A program made the position numbers and the translations under genes. Shown here piece after piece: positions 35,952 through 48,200 of a stretch of 64,000 bases of DNA. The stretch is taken from the NCBI GenBank assembly GCA_020466095.1, contig CM035808.1, positions 15,465,785 to 15,529,784 on the forward strand. The letters are read 5' to 3'. The notes under the pieces were generated by a model, which did not search any database, had not been told where the DNA came from, and was given only the letters and a program-made list of their open reading frames with translations. Origin of the DNA: Chlorops oryzae (taxonomy: Eukaryota > Arthropoda > Insecta > Diptera > Chloropidae). Positions within the stretch are counted from its first letter, which is position 1. Each line of letters begins with the position of its first letter.

Positions 35952-36503
35952 ATAAATAAATACTTAAACACACAATGCTCATTTTCTCCTTCTTTTTGTC
36001 TCATTCTCACTCTGCTCCTACCTAGCTCCTTCTTTCTGACACTCGTTCTTTTTTAACAACAACCGTAAAGGTCATTAAAATGAAAACGTTATTGAATGGC
36101 CTGCTCTTAAAATGAAATGCACTTCAGGAGATCTTGTTATTTTTTTTCCTTTTTGTGGAATTCGTTTCCATTTTTGGTTTAAGGATTTTGCATTCGAATT
36201 ATTGCAGAAAACAAAATTCGATAATGGAATTCCCAACAGTGCACAATGGTTGCTTCCATAGGCCAAAAATCAACAAAATTTAAGGTAAACTTTGCAGGGC
36301 ATAAGTGGCTGAACCACTTCCAATATGAACAAAAATATGTAAATATCTTCTTTTATGCAAAATTTTCATCAGGAAAGGTAATTGAATTCGATTTTAAAGA
36401 GTTTTTTTCTTCCCAGAATCTTGCCAATAAAGTAAGGCGTTTCGGGTTGCCCCAAGAAGTATGCAGCATTTTTCTGACATAAGTATACAATGTTTACTAT
36501 ACA
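35952..36503. other. gene-free stretch
   Basis: No gene or repeat recognised. Confidence 0.5.
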
Positions 36504-37226
36504 TACAGGGTGTCCCAAGCTGAGTGTGTCAAACATGAAGGAGGTTGTAAGGGGCGTCCAGGCGGACCAAAAATTGTGTGGGGGTCGGGGCGCAAATGCA
36601 CCCCTGAGGAGTTACACGCTGTTTTCTCGCTGGCGCTCCTAACTTACAAGCCAAGCCGTAATTTCAAAATCACGTATGTTATGTAATCAAAAGCTCGGCA
36701 GTTTTCCTTTAAAACTACATGACAAGATTTTAAATTATTAAATTTTGCTTTGTCCTTTATGACCATCAAAGTCAAAAAGTGGTGTAACTTTGGCTTTTAA
36801 AATCGGTTATATTTAAATTAATACAATCGAGTCTCTTTTCTTGACTCTTTTCGAAAAGTTTGAGTTTTTCTCTTTAATTTGATACCAAAAAAGAGTTTCA
36901 AAATCAATGCAAAACTAAGGTTTGAAAATAATTATTTTGTATTTTTGACTCCCACAAAAGTTATTTTAATCAAATTTATTGAGCACACTTTTAGGCAGTA
37001 TGATAAAAAGAAAAATCTAAGAAATTTAAAAATTTCTGGAATAGTGTTTTAGCCTTACATATAGGCCTAAAAGTATGCTTACCAATTTAGTCGTATTCTT
37101 TCCGCGCCTCTAGCTCCTTACGAGTGCAAGATGGAGCCCCCCCATTCCCATTCAATTTTTTGTCCGTCTGGACGCCCCCTATCACCTCTTTCAGTTTCAG
37201 AAATACTCACCTTGGGACACCCTGTA
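36504..37226. mobile_element. CAGGGTGT-family element, full copy
   Basis: TACAGGGTGTCCCAAG starts the left end and its reverse complement ends the right. Similarity between ends continues about 85 bp, with gaps, through GGGGCGTCCAGRCGGAC. With TA as target duplication the element is CAGGGTGTCC...GGACACCCTG. The interior from about 36830 to 37130 matches the copy at 39966 almost base for base. Non-coding; probably a MITE of a TA-targeting superfamily. Confidence 0.7.
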
Positions 37227-37816
37227 TATACGGGCTAAGAATTTTCTTTAAAACAACTTTTTCTCTCAATTTTCCATATTCGAAGCGTGAGAATTTCGAG
37301 CATAAAACATAAATTTAACAAAAAAATTTTAAAAAGCCTTCTTAGCTCAATTAAATGCGAAATCACGTTCAAGCTAAAAAACTTGAGGATGAAAAATTTG
37401 GTCATGAATATTTCATAAAATATTCGTCTTAGCTGTGAGCGTTTGTTTACTCAATAAAACTAACATCGCACGGAATGTCAGGTCGAAAGTAAATTAAGCT
37501 AAAATAAAGCAATAATTGCTCCAAATTAGTATCAAGATTTTAACGACTTGCCGGGCATTGTATCCCCAATCTTGACGGATCCTTTATTGCCGCCGTTGCC
37601 AATGGTTTGGCCGTGCCGCTGGTGCTGTGATTGTTCTTTGCATCGCTATGGGTGAAGTAATTGTAGTAAGCTTATGCGGTAAAAATAAATTGCGCCAAAC
37701 GTTTGAAACTTATGCCATAATTGCCCCAAGCAAAGACGGCAACTTTAGCATTTCGAGTATAAAATCGAATTGAACAGGCCAACAATTTTTGCGCTTGGAC
37801 AGGCATAATAAAGCGA

Positions 37817-37826
37817 AAAGAGAGAG

Positions 37827-37861
<35 letters not shown>
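37817..37861. repeat. GA microsatellite
   Basis: Nearly pure GA tract, seen directly. Confidence 0.9.
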
Positions 37862-37864
<3 letters not shown>

Positions 37865-38862
37865 GAAGCAGCACAAACGTGAAGTGGAGAGTAAAATTCG
37901 AAAAGAAAAACAAAACATTTATTGCTGCTTAAATATGTACGACGCCAACGCCCTTTGCATCCATCCACCTACTGACACAAAAAAATATATTTTTCTTCTT
38001 TTTTTAAAAGGTTTTTTGGGGGGTTTGTAGGAGGTTTTGGGAGGGTTCTTTTTTTTCTTTTTGTGCCAAATAAATTATGAAGTGGTAAAAACGGCGGAAA
38101 ATTGTTTCGTTTCCACGATGTTGCAAGTTGAAATTAATGTGCCGCCTTGGCAACATAAATTGCGTGGCAGTTTGAATGAGATGAAATTGATTCGAGAGCA
38201 ACGTACGTATGTGTATAAACGCTCTCACTGGCGATGCTTTTTATGGGTATGCGGGTCGGAATTTGGTGTCTAAAGCAATTAAAAGGCAGGTTGTTGATGC
38301 TACAATGATGTGAGTTGATGAATGTTGATTTGTTTATGTTGCGACAATGTGACAACATTACACAAAATATTTTGTCATATCTGAAAGCAATTGTCAGCGT
38401 GAAATATATTGCTGTCATTAAATGATATCAAAGTGAAATGTATCATCACACTTTTTGAACTGTTATTCAACCCCCCCAGAAAATAAAAATAAAAGAATGT
38501 TGCGAAAATGAAAATAAGGAAAAAATAAAAAATAAAAACCGAAAAAAAAACCGAAATCAAATGAAATTTGATGCTGCAGATGTGATGAGCTCTTTGCAAA
38601 AAAACTTTATATCACAATGTCTCAAGTTATGCGGTAAATACTCTGATCTTTTGTCTTCTTGCCACCGTTCGGTTCATGCTCGATTTGTCAGTTGCTGGCA
38701 TGTTCGTTGCTCCCATGCAATATCTTCATAAAGCACTCAAACTGACAATTTGTGTTAATGTGACATTTCTCGTTGCCTTTGTTGGTTATGGCTGTTGATA
38801 TTGCTCGTGTTATTGTTGTTATAAATGTGTTGATGCCTCACCGCAAAACTATGTGCCCGCAT

Positions 38863-38912
38863 ATACACACACACACATACACATACACACACACAAGCAC
38901 ACAAAACACATA
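38863..38912. repeat. CA-rich microsatellite
   Basis: Interrupted CA repeats, seen directly. Confidence 0.85.
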
Positions 38913-39965
38913 CACAATGCAATGTCGCCATTGTACTTATCGTGCAGCAACAAAAACATCGCCAGCAACAACGCGAAGCGAGGCAGAAGGTTCGGCGGGG
39001 AATGCGAAGGCAATTCGGGATTTTTGTTTTCGTTTCGTTTTCGTTTAACTCTATTCGAGCATTGGGTAGGTGTTCGGTGTCTTTATTTCCTATGAAGTTG
39101 ATATTTGTCTTGACGTCATTTCCATTTCAGACTTTGTCTCACTTTCTCTCTCCTTCTTGTCTTACATCTCTCTATTCAGTGCTGTCTCTTTTACTGTGCT
39201 TGAATATTTTCTGGCATAAATATTTCAAGGATTTTAAGGAGCTTGTTGGCCATGGTACGGCTAGTTGTTTCCTTTTTTTTTCTCTTTTTCTTTTTCTGGT
39301 TGTCAATGCTGTTAACATTCTTGTTGTAATTGCTGTCGTTTTCACTTTCATGTTGTTGTGTTTTCTTATTATTATTATTATCATTTTTAGTGCTGTTTCT
39401 GTTTTGTTTTTGTTATTGCTCGGGATGTTGTTGTAGAGTGTTGGCTATCAAACTTAACGATAGTTTATTGTATTGTTCGCGACCGTTGTTGTATCTTTTG
39501 TTGAAAAGAAAGGACAACAATTTGTTGTTTGTTGAAGAACTCGCAAGGTTTTCTTGTTATTTAAGGATTCTTGATAATATCGCTGTTGACACTTGAGTTG
39601 ATCTTAAGTAAATTTCATTGAGCTGAATAGGGAGAAATTGCATTTGAAATTGAAAGCGTTTTGAAAGAAAATATCCTGCAAATTGCTAGATCTAAATGAG
39701 AAATATCAAATAATTTTATAGAACTCAACTCTTGAGTTTCAGAAGAGGGCTCAGGAAAAGGCCACAAACTAGGGGTTTTATCTGGAGCCAAAATATTCGA
39801 TTCCACTAAAACCATGAAAACCTTTCGAATGATTTACTAGCAAACAATATCATCAGAGCCCGATTAAGATTCTGAGACTCCTAGGCCAGCTGGGAACTGA
39901 GGCCCCTAGGCCTGCTGCGGAGTGGGGACCATTTTTACAGCAAGTTGTCCTGGGAGTAACAAATA

Positions 39966-40467
39966 TACAGGGTGTTCCATACTCAATAGATCAAAAAAAA
40001 GGAGGTGATAGGGGGGGGGGGGTCCAGACGGACCAAAAATCGTATGGCAGGGGGAAAATACAATCGAGCCTCTTTTGTTTACTCTTTTCGAAAACTTTGA
40101 GTTTTTCTCTTTAATTTGATACCATGGTTGCTAAAAAAAAGTTTCACAATCAATGCAAAACTAAGGTTTGAAAATAATTATTTTGTATTTTTGACTCTCA
40201 GAAAAGTTAATTTAATCAAATTTATTGAGCACACTTTTAGGCAGCATGAGAAAAAGAAAAATCTAAGAAATTTAAAATTTTCTGGATAGTGTTTTAATTT
40301 TACATATCCGCCTAAAAGTATGCTCACCAATTTAGTCGAATTCTTTCCGCGCATTTAGCTCCTTACGAGTGCAATATGAACCCCCCTTTCCATACAAATT
40401 TTTTGCTTGTATGGGTTCCCCCTATCGCCTCCTGTTTTTTGATCCATTGAGTATGGAACACCCTGTA
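39966..40467. mobile_element. CAGGGTGT-family element, internally deleted copy
   Basis: Ends read TACAGGGTGTTCCATACTC and its reverse complement, with good inverted identity for about 60 bp. About 40060-40380 matches 36830-37130, including GAGCACACTTTTAGGCAG and CTCCTTACGAGTGCAA. Relative to the 36504 copy it lacks roughly 200 bp of the left interior and has a run of about 11 G at 40012-40022. Confidence 0.7.
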
Positions 40468-40726
40468 TATTCCCGATCGTAAAATCACTATTTGTACTAT
40501 TAATATCTAATATTCACCAAAATATTACTGAAAATTATCTTAATAGAAAAAAACAAGTACAGAGAACTACGGATAAATGCAACAGGAATAAATTCAAAAA
40601 CCTCAAATTTCAAGGTGCTTTGAAGCCTTTTTTAAGCGTTCTCATGATAATATGCACGGATTAATGCAAAGAACGCATAAGAACACAAAAGTTCGAGAAA
40701 AAAATGTGTTGTATCCCTACTCTTCT

Positions 40727-41290
40727 GTAAGGGTATTACAGTCAGACGAGCCTGACCATAGAATACCCGACACAGGCATATATGTAATATAAACATAAGA
40801 AATTTTTTAAACAGGCCAGAGTACACTACCATTAATACAAGGTATTCTGGAAATTTTAAAGACCATTAAGTGCCTCATATTCCGACTTTTGCAAAAATTT
40901 TTATTGAAAACCGCCCTTTTGCCACTCTCACATTTTCAATTTCAGGAAATTTAATCGGAGGCTTTAATAAAAGCTTTTTGGGATTTTTGGGAAGTTTTCA
41001 CGATTTTTACGAAAGACCCTAGTAATGGAGGTCCCCTAAAAAATGATCCGATCGGGTCCATTCTCGAGCTTGTTCTTACTTATATTTCCGTGAACGTGCA
41101 TACCGAATTTCGTCCTTTGATAAGAAAACTGTACACAGACAGACGGACAGACATGGCTTATCGAATCTCCTGATGACGCTGATTATTTTTTTATATATTT
41201 TGTGTGGTCTATGATACTTCGACTGGTTCTGTATGTTACACACAACCCCACAATTGCATTATACTCATGACACAATGTTTCAGCCATAAA
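40727..41290 (+). mobile_element. mini-me-like dispersed repeat, copy D
   Basis: It begins GTAAGGGTATTACAGTCAG, then GACGAGCCTGACC and ATACCCGACACAGG, and ends ATACTCATGACACAATGTTTC. A short ACAGACAGACGGACAGAC tract lies near 41137. It is shorter than copy C because of interior deletions. Confidence 0.65.
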
Positions 41291-41294
41291 AAAT

Positions 41295-43914
41295 TCAGCT
41301 TTAAAAAAAGGATGACTTTTGTATGTTTTTAAAATACTTTTTATAAAATATACTTAGAATTTTTCAAAAATGTTTCCTTTTCTATACAAAATGTGTCCTC
41401 TTTTAATTTACGATATCGCAATAACGGTACACTTTAGGTAAATGGTGTAAGAATAAAAAGCATAGCCCTTGAAATGTGGCATCGCATATTAAAGTTTTTC
41501 ATTAATTTGCCTTGACACCGTGTATGTAAATTTAAAAGCATCCGCCAGAAAAAATCTTTTCTTGTTAAAAAGGCCAAAGCTTATTTAGTAAAAAAATCCT
41601 TAAGCTAGAGGATTTTTATATCACCCTGGTTATATGTTTTTTTTTCCCCAATTAAAATATTAGTGAGAAATTCAAAAGAAAACGAAATTATTTGAAGCAC
41701 AAACTGGATAATAATTTCGAAAATTAATTCATTTAAGTTTTATTTTTCCAAACGTAGCACAATCGAATAAGCTTTTTTTTAATCTCATTTTATGAAGGAT
41801 AACGTCTTTTTGGTTCATGGCTTTATAACAGCTTTATAATCGCTTTCATCTTTTATTCATTTCACAATTTTCTTCTTCAATAGTTTCTTAATTTGATTGC
41901 ATTCGCAGTACTTGCCTTGCCTTGCTGCATCATTAATATTATTTGCAATTGATGCATATATATTTCTATATATACACACTTTGAGACATATAAATGCGCT
42001 GCGTACAACGGGCGAGGCAACGGTCGAGCAAAGAAAAAGGAAAGCGCAAGGCAATCGTATTCGCCTCACAAATTTTTCATTAAAAGTAATCAAGGAAAAA
42101 GTTTTTCGCTTGCAATTTCATTGTAGATCGAAAGACTGCTGCAGTATTGCAATTGGACTCGACTTTCAAAAAATTTAACAATTTCATTTTATTTTTTATT
42201 TTTTCTCGCTCGCTCGCTTTTTCGCTTTTTCACTTTCTCTATTTGCTATGTTTCTTTCTTAAGCATTTCACATTGATTTTGTCATTTTCCAATTGCCCCA
42301 AAAGCAATTTTCCATTACACAAATATCATCACGATGAGTAGTTAGTTTCGCTTAAACGAAAAGAACACGGGGAGAAAAAAGTAGGAGGAAACGAGCCAAA
42401 CGAAAAACGTCCAAAAGGAAACTAGACAGCTGCGAGCAGGTAGTGCAATTCGCTCTACCCGTCGTATGAGTAATGAATGATTTACGAAAACTTTTATTTC
42501 CGTGTAACGAGTGAAATGTCAGAAAATAAGTTTTCATATTTTCTTTTCGAACTCTTGCCAGAAATTCAAAAAACGCAGGAGGACAAGAGGAAGCCAAAAA
42601 AAAAAAAATTCGAATAAAACCAAAAGACGATGAAGAACAAGTTTCTTCATCACTCTGTTTTTTGTTTTTTTTTTTTTTGGAAAAGTTCGATGTGATTCTG
42701 ATTCACCTCTTCAAGGAGACACAGAATAGCGTTAAACTTTTCGAATACGTTGCAGTGAAACATGCCGGATAGCGTTCGCTATAGCGCATAACTTTGGGAC
42801 ACGTAGCCAAAGAAAAAGAACTGTTAAAATATTAAAAAAATAATAAACAAAATAAAAAATAAATATAAAATATAATACAAAAACAAAAAAAAAAACATAG
42901 CTCGACCTGTTTGAACAGTAGATCCAAAATATTAGGGGACTTCCCTTAAACGTGTATTTGCCTCGAAAACTTCGAAAAATCTTAAATCAAGAGGGCTTAG
43001 AAATAATGAACGAAATTTTGTATGAAAAATTTTACACTTTTATGATTTTTCAATCTTTTCACTTTAAAGAGAATACCCTAATTATATTCTTTAAGAATGA
43101 GAAAAACTACGCGGAATACACTGAAAAAATGAGGGAACATAATACAAGAAAATTTACGGTAAGAAAGGAAGGCAAGAAAGAAAAACTACAAAACTACAAA
43201 AGATGAAAGGATTTTGAAAAAAGACCAGCATGACATGAAAGTGTTCTCGGAAAGGAAATGCGAGCGTGAAAAGTTAAATGAGTGCAGCTAAACTTTTAGA
43301 TTTGCAGCGTTTTTACAGCCACTGTGGGCACTGCCCACGCCACTTCACTCAAAGTTGTTTGTGGCATTGCAAATTTTCTGACAAGTCCATTAGCGGATGA
43401 AACCATTAGTTCCTCAGTACGCTGCAAATCATAATGTGTCCATCGATGAAACCAGTCTTGCCAACCCTCGAATAGCCAGCGTTTTAAAAAGTCCCGTTGA
43501 AAGTTCGCTTAAGCTAAAAGCCTTTAAGGGCGGTCAGACTTCAGGACAAATTCATGAAAAATTAAATCTTTTTATTTTGTAACACTCTCCAGATTGCTAT
43601 GATATTACTCTATTAATTGAATGTGAGTCTTGGTCTTACAGCTACAACTACAGCTGAAAAATCGATTTATCTGTTTACGAAAAATTTTGTGCCGCCAGTC
43701 CTGAAAGTTTTCAGCTCTCAATGATCAGTTCTCGATGCAATTCGAAAATTGATTTATGAAAAATTCTTTATGACTACTCGTATGTTAGAGAACTCAAAAG
43801 CATCGTAGATTCAATCTAAGAGAAAGAGTAGCAGGACGAAGAGTAAAAGACAAACAAAAAATGAAAAACACCGACCCATTCTAAACGTCAGCAATGCAAA
43901 CATTTGTACACAAA
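41295..43914. other. gene-free stretch
   Basis: No gene recognised. Frames at 42952-43206 (Lys-rich) and 43397-43582 have no domain I know and no usable splice context. Confidence 0.45.
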
Positions 43915-43916
43915 TA

Positions 43917-43948
43917 TTAGGTGTAGTAAAAAGAAATCCATTATTTTT
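43917..43948 (+). repeat. mariner left terminal inverted repeat
   Basis: Identical, base for base, to the reverse complement of 45173-45204. It is the expected binding site for the element's own transposase. Confidence 0.97.
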
Positions 43949-44101
43949 CCAATAGATGGCGTTATTTATCTGCATCTCGCGTTGTATAAGTCCGATCGTG
44001 TTCCGCTAGGGGGCATTAGAAAGATGACAGTTCCTACTAAAAAAGCTTTTTTGACACTTTTTTGATTGATTGATTCAGCTTTGTTTGAGAGCTTGTCAAA
44101 G

Positions 44102-45127
44102 ATGGACATCAGCAAAGACAAAATTCGCTACATTTTACATTTTTTCTTCGATAAGGGAGAAAACGCAAGCCAGGCGGCTGAAAATGTGAATAGCGTTTAT
44201 GGACCTGATACTGTAACAGCCAATCATGCGCAATTTTGGTTTCGTCGATTCCGTTCCGGTAACTTCGATGTCAAGGATGCACCACGCACTGGAAGGCCAA
44301 TTGTCGAAAATGTCGATAAAATCATGGAAATTATCGAGTCCGACCGTCATGTTAGCACTGTTTCGATTGCAAAAGAGCTAAAGATTGCACAAAAAACCGT
44401 TTGGAACCATTTGAATAAGGCTGGATACACAAAGAAGCTCGATGTATGGGTGCCACACGAGTTAACGCAAAAAAACCTCACAGACCGAATTTCCATCTGC
44501 GAATCGCTGCTGAACCGCAACAAAATCGACCCATTTCTGAAGCGGTTGGTGACTGGTGATGAAAAGTGGGTCACTTACGACAACGTCAAGCGAAAACGGT
44601 CGTGGTCGAAACACGGTGAACCGGCGGAAACGGTGGCCAAGCCAGGATTGACGGCCAGGAAGGTTTTGCTGTGTGTTTGGTGGGATTGGCAGGGAATTAT
44701 CTACTATGAGCTGCTCCCATACGGCAAAACTCTTAACTCGGAACTCTACTGTCAACAATTGGACCGTCTGAAGGAAGCAATTGCCCATAAGCGGCCAGCT
44801 TTGGCCAATAGGAGAGGAATTGTGTTCCATCAGGACAACGCCAGGCCACACACATCGATAGTGACTCGCCAGAAGCTCCGGGAGTTTGGTTCGGAGGTTC
44901 TTCTGCATCCACCTTATAGTCCGGACCTGGCGCCAAGTGATTACCATCTGTTCCTGTCCATGGCGAACAATTTTGCTGGTGAAACATTCGCTTCAAGAGA
45001 GGCTTCTGAAATTCGACTGTCTCAATTTTTTGCTAATAGGAACGAGGGCTTCTATGAGAGAGGCATAATGAAATTACCTTTAAAATGGCAACAAGTTATC
45101 GAACAAAACGGCGCATATTTGACCTAA
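44102..45127 (+). CDS. mariner transposase, D,D34D, apparently intact
   Basis: This is the DDE/D transposase that would excise and reinsert the element by binding its inverted repeats and cutting DNA at TA targets in the nucleus. I start it at the second ATG (44102), giving 341 residues, close to the usual ~345; the frame is also open from 44066, adding 12 residues. Residues 1-110 form the paired helix-turn-helix DNA-binding region with a GRP motif near 64-66. The linker motif WVPHEL is at 116-121. The catalytic triad is D153 (TGDEKW), D245 (HQDNARPH) and D280 (SPDLAPSD), with exactly 34 residues between the last two. YSPDLAP is intact. Ser264 stands where many mariner proteins have Trp (xWEVL), a possible weakening change. 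The style fits the mellifera/irritans side of mariner, but the subfamily is not certain. Confidence 0.95.
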   Translation: MDISKDKIRYILHFFFDKGENASQAAENVNSVYGPDTVTANHAQFWFRRFRSGNFDVKDAPRTGRPIVENVDKIMEIIESDRHVSTVSIAKELKIAQKTVWNHLNKAGYTKKLDVWVPHELTQKNLTDRISICESLLNRNKIDPFLKRLVTGDEKWVTYDNVKRKRSWSKHGEPAETVAKPGLTARKVLLCVWWDWQGIIYYELLPYGKTLNSELYCQQLDRLKEAIAHKRPALANRRGIVFHQDNARPHTSIVTRQKLREFGSEVLLHPPYSPDLAPSDYHLFLSMANNFAGETFASREASEIRLSQFFANRNEGFYERGIMKLPLKWQQVIEQNGAYLT

Positions 45128-45172
45128 ATCGGGTCATTCTAACTATCTTAAATAAAGCCCTCAATTTAATGC

Positions 45173-45204
45173 AAAAATAATGGATTTCTTTTTACTACAC
45201 CTAA
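45173..45204 (-). repeat. mariner right terminal inverted repeat
   Basis: Exact inverted match of the left end, directly followed by the TA target duplication. Confidence 0.97.
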
Positions 45205-45206
45205 TA

Positions 45207-48200
45207 TGTCTGCTCTCGAGTGCGTGTGCCGGACTATTGCATTTTTTCTCCACAAAGCTCAAAAGTGGCAGGGCCGCTGGCTGTGTTCGTTGCAAAACGC
45301 ACCACACACGCACTTCGGAACGATGGAATACTGAACTCTGTACATTTTTGTACAGCTCCAAAGTGTAGGGCAGTTTTTTGTTGTTCCGAGAATTCAGGTC
45401 AAATGTCAGTAGCGTAAAGTCGATTTATAAAGGTCGATTACTTCTGTTTTGTGCTTGAGCATATAAGCCGTTTGATCATCAGAGAGATTTGTATGCCCAC
45501 ACAAAGTGAAAATTATATAAAACCTCCATTGAAAAGTGCCTCAAAAATTAACTAATCTCGTTATGGAAACTAAGAAATTCATTTAAAATTCATGGAAACT
45601 ATTTAGAGGTGTCTGCATGCCTCGCCGTTTCCCTAAGGCTCTTCACCAACGGCAAAATGGCAATGGTTTAAAGTCAAAATGGATTCTAAGTGCGTGACAT
45701 GTGGCAAAGTAAGTTCAACATTCAACATAACTTCCCATTACGTTAGCAATGAATTTTTGTACAGCGATGTCGTAGGAAAATCGTGCATTACCATTGTAAT
45801 TGAAACAGTAAGCACATTGGTTGTTGTTGGTAGAAAATATAACAAAAATATTCTACTCTTTACAAGTCCGATAACCTGGTAATGCATAGTTTCTTTTCTT
45901 TGAATTTATAAATGAATCATTAAATTACAAAAAGTTCATGTGTTACGTATTTTCCCGTTGGGTATGTATGTATGTATGCAGGCTCTCTAACTGATATCAA
46001 CACGATTTCGATGCTTTTAAGTAAAGGAAATGAAAGGGGGAAAAAAATCTGCTCATTGGAGGCTTTCAAACACAAGATAAAGTGAGTTCAAAATTATGCT
46101 ATTGTATGCCAGATTTTGTTGTTTCAACTGCTCGTCAAACCAGAAAACCCATTAATAATTTGGAACAGTGGTCAAATTGTGATTTGTTTTTGCTGCATGA
46201 ATGGCTGCGGTGAGGCAAATCATCGGTTATACATGAATATGCAATGTTCTCCTGATGAGGCATCGAAAACAGCACGACAGAATATCCAGCTTCACACGAG
46301 CCCGAGCACACACACATGGCGAGCTACGAGTATTCCGGGAAATATAACAAAATCTATTATCAGAAGCAAAGCATTGGCATCCGCTGTAAGAACCACCTAC
46401 TCAATGGCCTTTCATGGCGTAGCGCCGCGGCGCTCCAGCTTTGAACTCATGTAGCGAGTCATCAATATTCAATTTGGCAAACAACGGATTCCAATTAATC
46501 GAACGAACAATAAAGTCACAGGCAAGAGGACACAATAGGTGTCCGGTGAGCGGGCGATGCTCAGCTCTGCTCTGCGCTACTCGATGGACAAACATGGAAC
46601 GTTGAACGATGAACGTTGAATTTTGATCCGGTCTGTCCATAAGTGCAGCTACCGGAACCGTAATGAAAAGCTATTCTTCAACAACATTTCATGAGCGCAT
46701 TTCGACATTAAGTTAAGGGCAAAAAAAAATTTTTTTTTGGGTGCTTTCACTACGAGTGGTGCCTAGTGTCCTCTAGTGAAAATGAGTTTGGCGTTTTTAT
46801 TTTTTTTTCAGTTTTTTTTTTCGTTTTCGTTGCGTTCGCTTTTTGTTGTTCTTTCATCTCTATGGACTCGTTAGTTGGTGGTTGTTAGGCGGCGTAAAGT
46901 TATTTTTACTTTTGCTGAACTATTTTTACTTTTGTTAAAGTTTGTGAAGAGATGCTTAATAGACTGGATATCGAGGAGTGAGAAATTGTGATGATATAAC
47001 GCTGTGATGTGTTCCCATTGCCGATGATGATCATGATGATGATGCTGCTGCTGCTCCTGCTGCTGCTGCTGCTGTTGACACGACAACAGCACATATTCAG
47101 CTGTCAATTAAGCGGCGTGCCATATTGGATTAAATTGTCACGCTTTCATAGAATATGAAGCAAGGACAACGCACGAATCGAGCCGTATAACTGCATTGAA
47201 AAAAGTTGCAATCTCTTTCTCGCTTTACTCCCTTCTTACACACACAAAAAACACACACACGCACGAACATTTGTTCATACGTTCGCATTATCGATTCATT
47301 TTGGTACATAAATTAAGGAGAACGAAACTCGCATGCCACACAATAACATGATGTAATTGAAAATTTGCATCGAATTTCAAATAACTCATCGAAAAATGCA
47401 GATTGAATGTTGCGAATGTGAAGCGCAGATATCAGAATTCTCTGAAAATTCAAATCCTATTCCAATCAGGCATCATTGAAATGCACGCGAACGAAATTTC
47501 ACGAAAATAAATAATTGTTTGGAGAATCGAGACAGTTTAACTGGGAAATTCATATTTTTCGCTTAAAATAAACCATCGACACAAACAGAGATTATTTCTA
47601 ACCCGAGCCATCATTATCTTTGGAAAATTCATTTGTTTGTGTTTGCATAAATTTCTATTAAAGTAGGCAATTTAACAGAAAGAAAAAATCGTTTCCAAAA
47701 TTTCTCCCTTCAAGTATGCTACTATAAATCAAATCCTTTTTTCGCTTTTATGGGCGATAAAAACGGACATTCTTTTTTGTAAATATTTCTCTACGATTTC
47801 CGATGTTTTTGGTAAATAAGTTTAAGAGAAAGCCAAAAAAATAAATGAAATTATTAGGACGATGAGTGAATAAAACAAAAGTTTTGAATCAAAATGACAC
47901 TATGGACAGGAGCAGAGAAGGATGCGAAACCCTTACTCGATGAGTTCGAAGTGTCGATTTTACTTTGTGGAAAGTTTTCCATACCCAACTCAATTGAGTA
48001 TTGAGACTCTTATGAAAATAAATTCAAATTCTTTTAACAGTTCAAGTTCAAGAAATCTTTAGACACATTCACGGAGGGAACAAATTTGATTTCTTTTTGG
48101 CGCATTCCTCCTATCCAATCACTTTTAATGTCCTTTTATCACCAGGATCGATAATATTTTAAAATATAGCACAATAAAATCGACAACATGCGAGACTTTA

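Larger units (their letters stand above)
37230..39965. other. gene-free stretch with microsatellites
   Basis: GA tract at 37817-37861, CA-rich tract at 38863-38912, ATT at about 39367-39385. Leu/Phe-rich open frames near 39000-39440 follow T-rich DNA. About 39855-39930 carries GGCCCCTAGGCC-type words that may be a hAT-related fragment interrupted by the next element. Confidence 0.45.
43917..45204 (+). mobile_element. complete mariner transposon (1288 bp)
   Basis: The element has 32-bp perfect terminal inverted repeats (43917-43948 and 45173-45204) starting TTAGGTGTAGTAAAAAGA. TA lies immediately outside both ends (43915-43916 and 45205-45206), the mariner target duplication. A single uninterrupted transposase frame fills the body, leaving about 185 bp on its 5' side and 77 bp on its 3' side. 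Intact ends and an open frame suggest a recent insertion and possible competence. This is the only element in the window that encodes a complete mobility protein. Confidence 0.97.

Noticed and set aside
39330..39596. Leu/Phe/Cys-rich frame resembling a membrane protein
   Set aside because: It follows T-rich low-complexity DNA; no splice context or family resemblance.
43397..43582. 61-codon plus-strand frame upstream of the mariner
   Set aside because: Reads plausibly but has no domain, no acceptor or donor at its edges, and no support from neighbours.
44462..44996. Minus-strand frames within the mariner
   Set aside because: Shadows of the transposase gene; no independent evidence.
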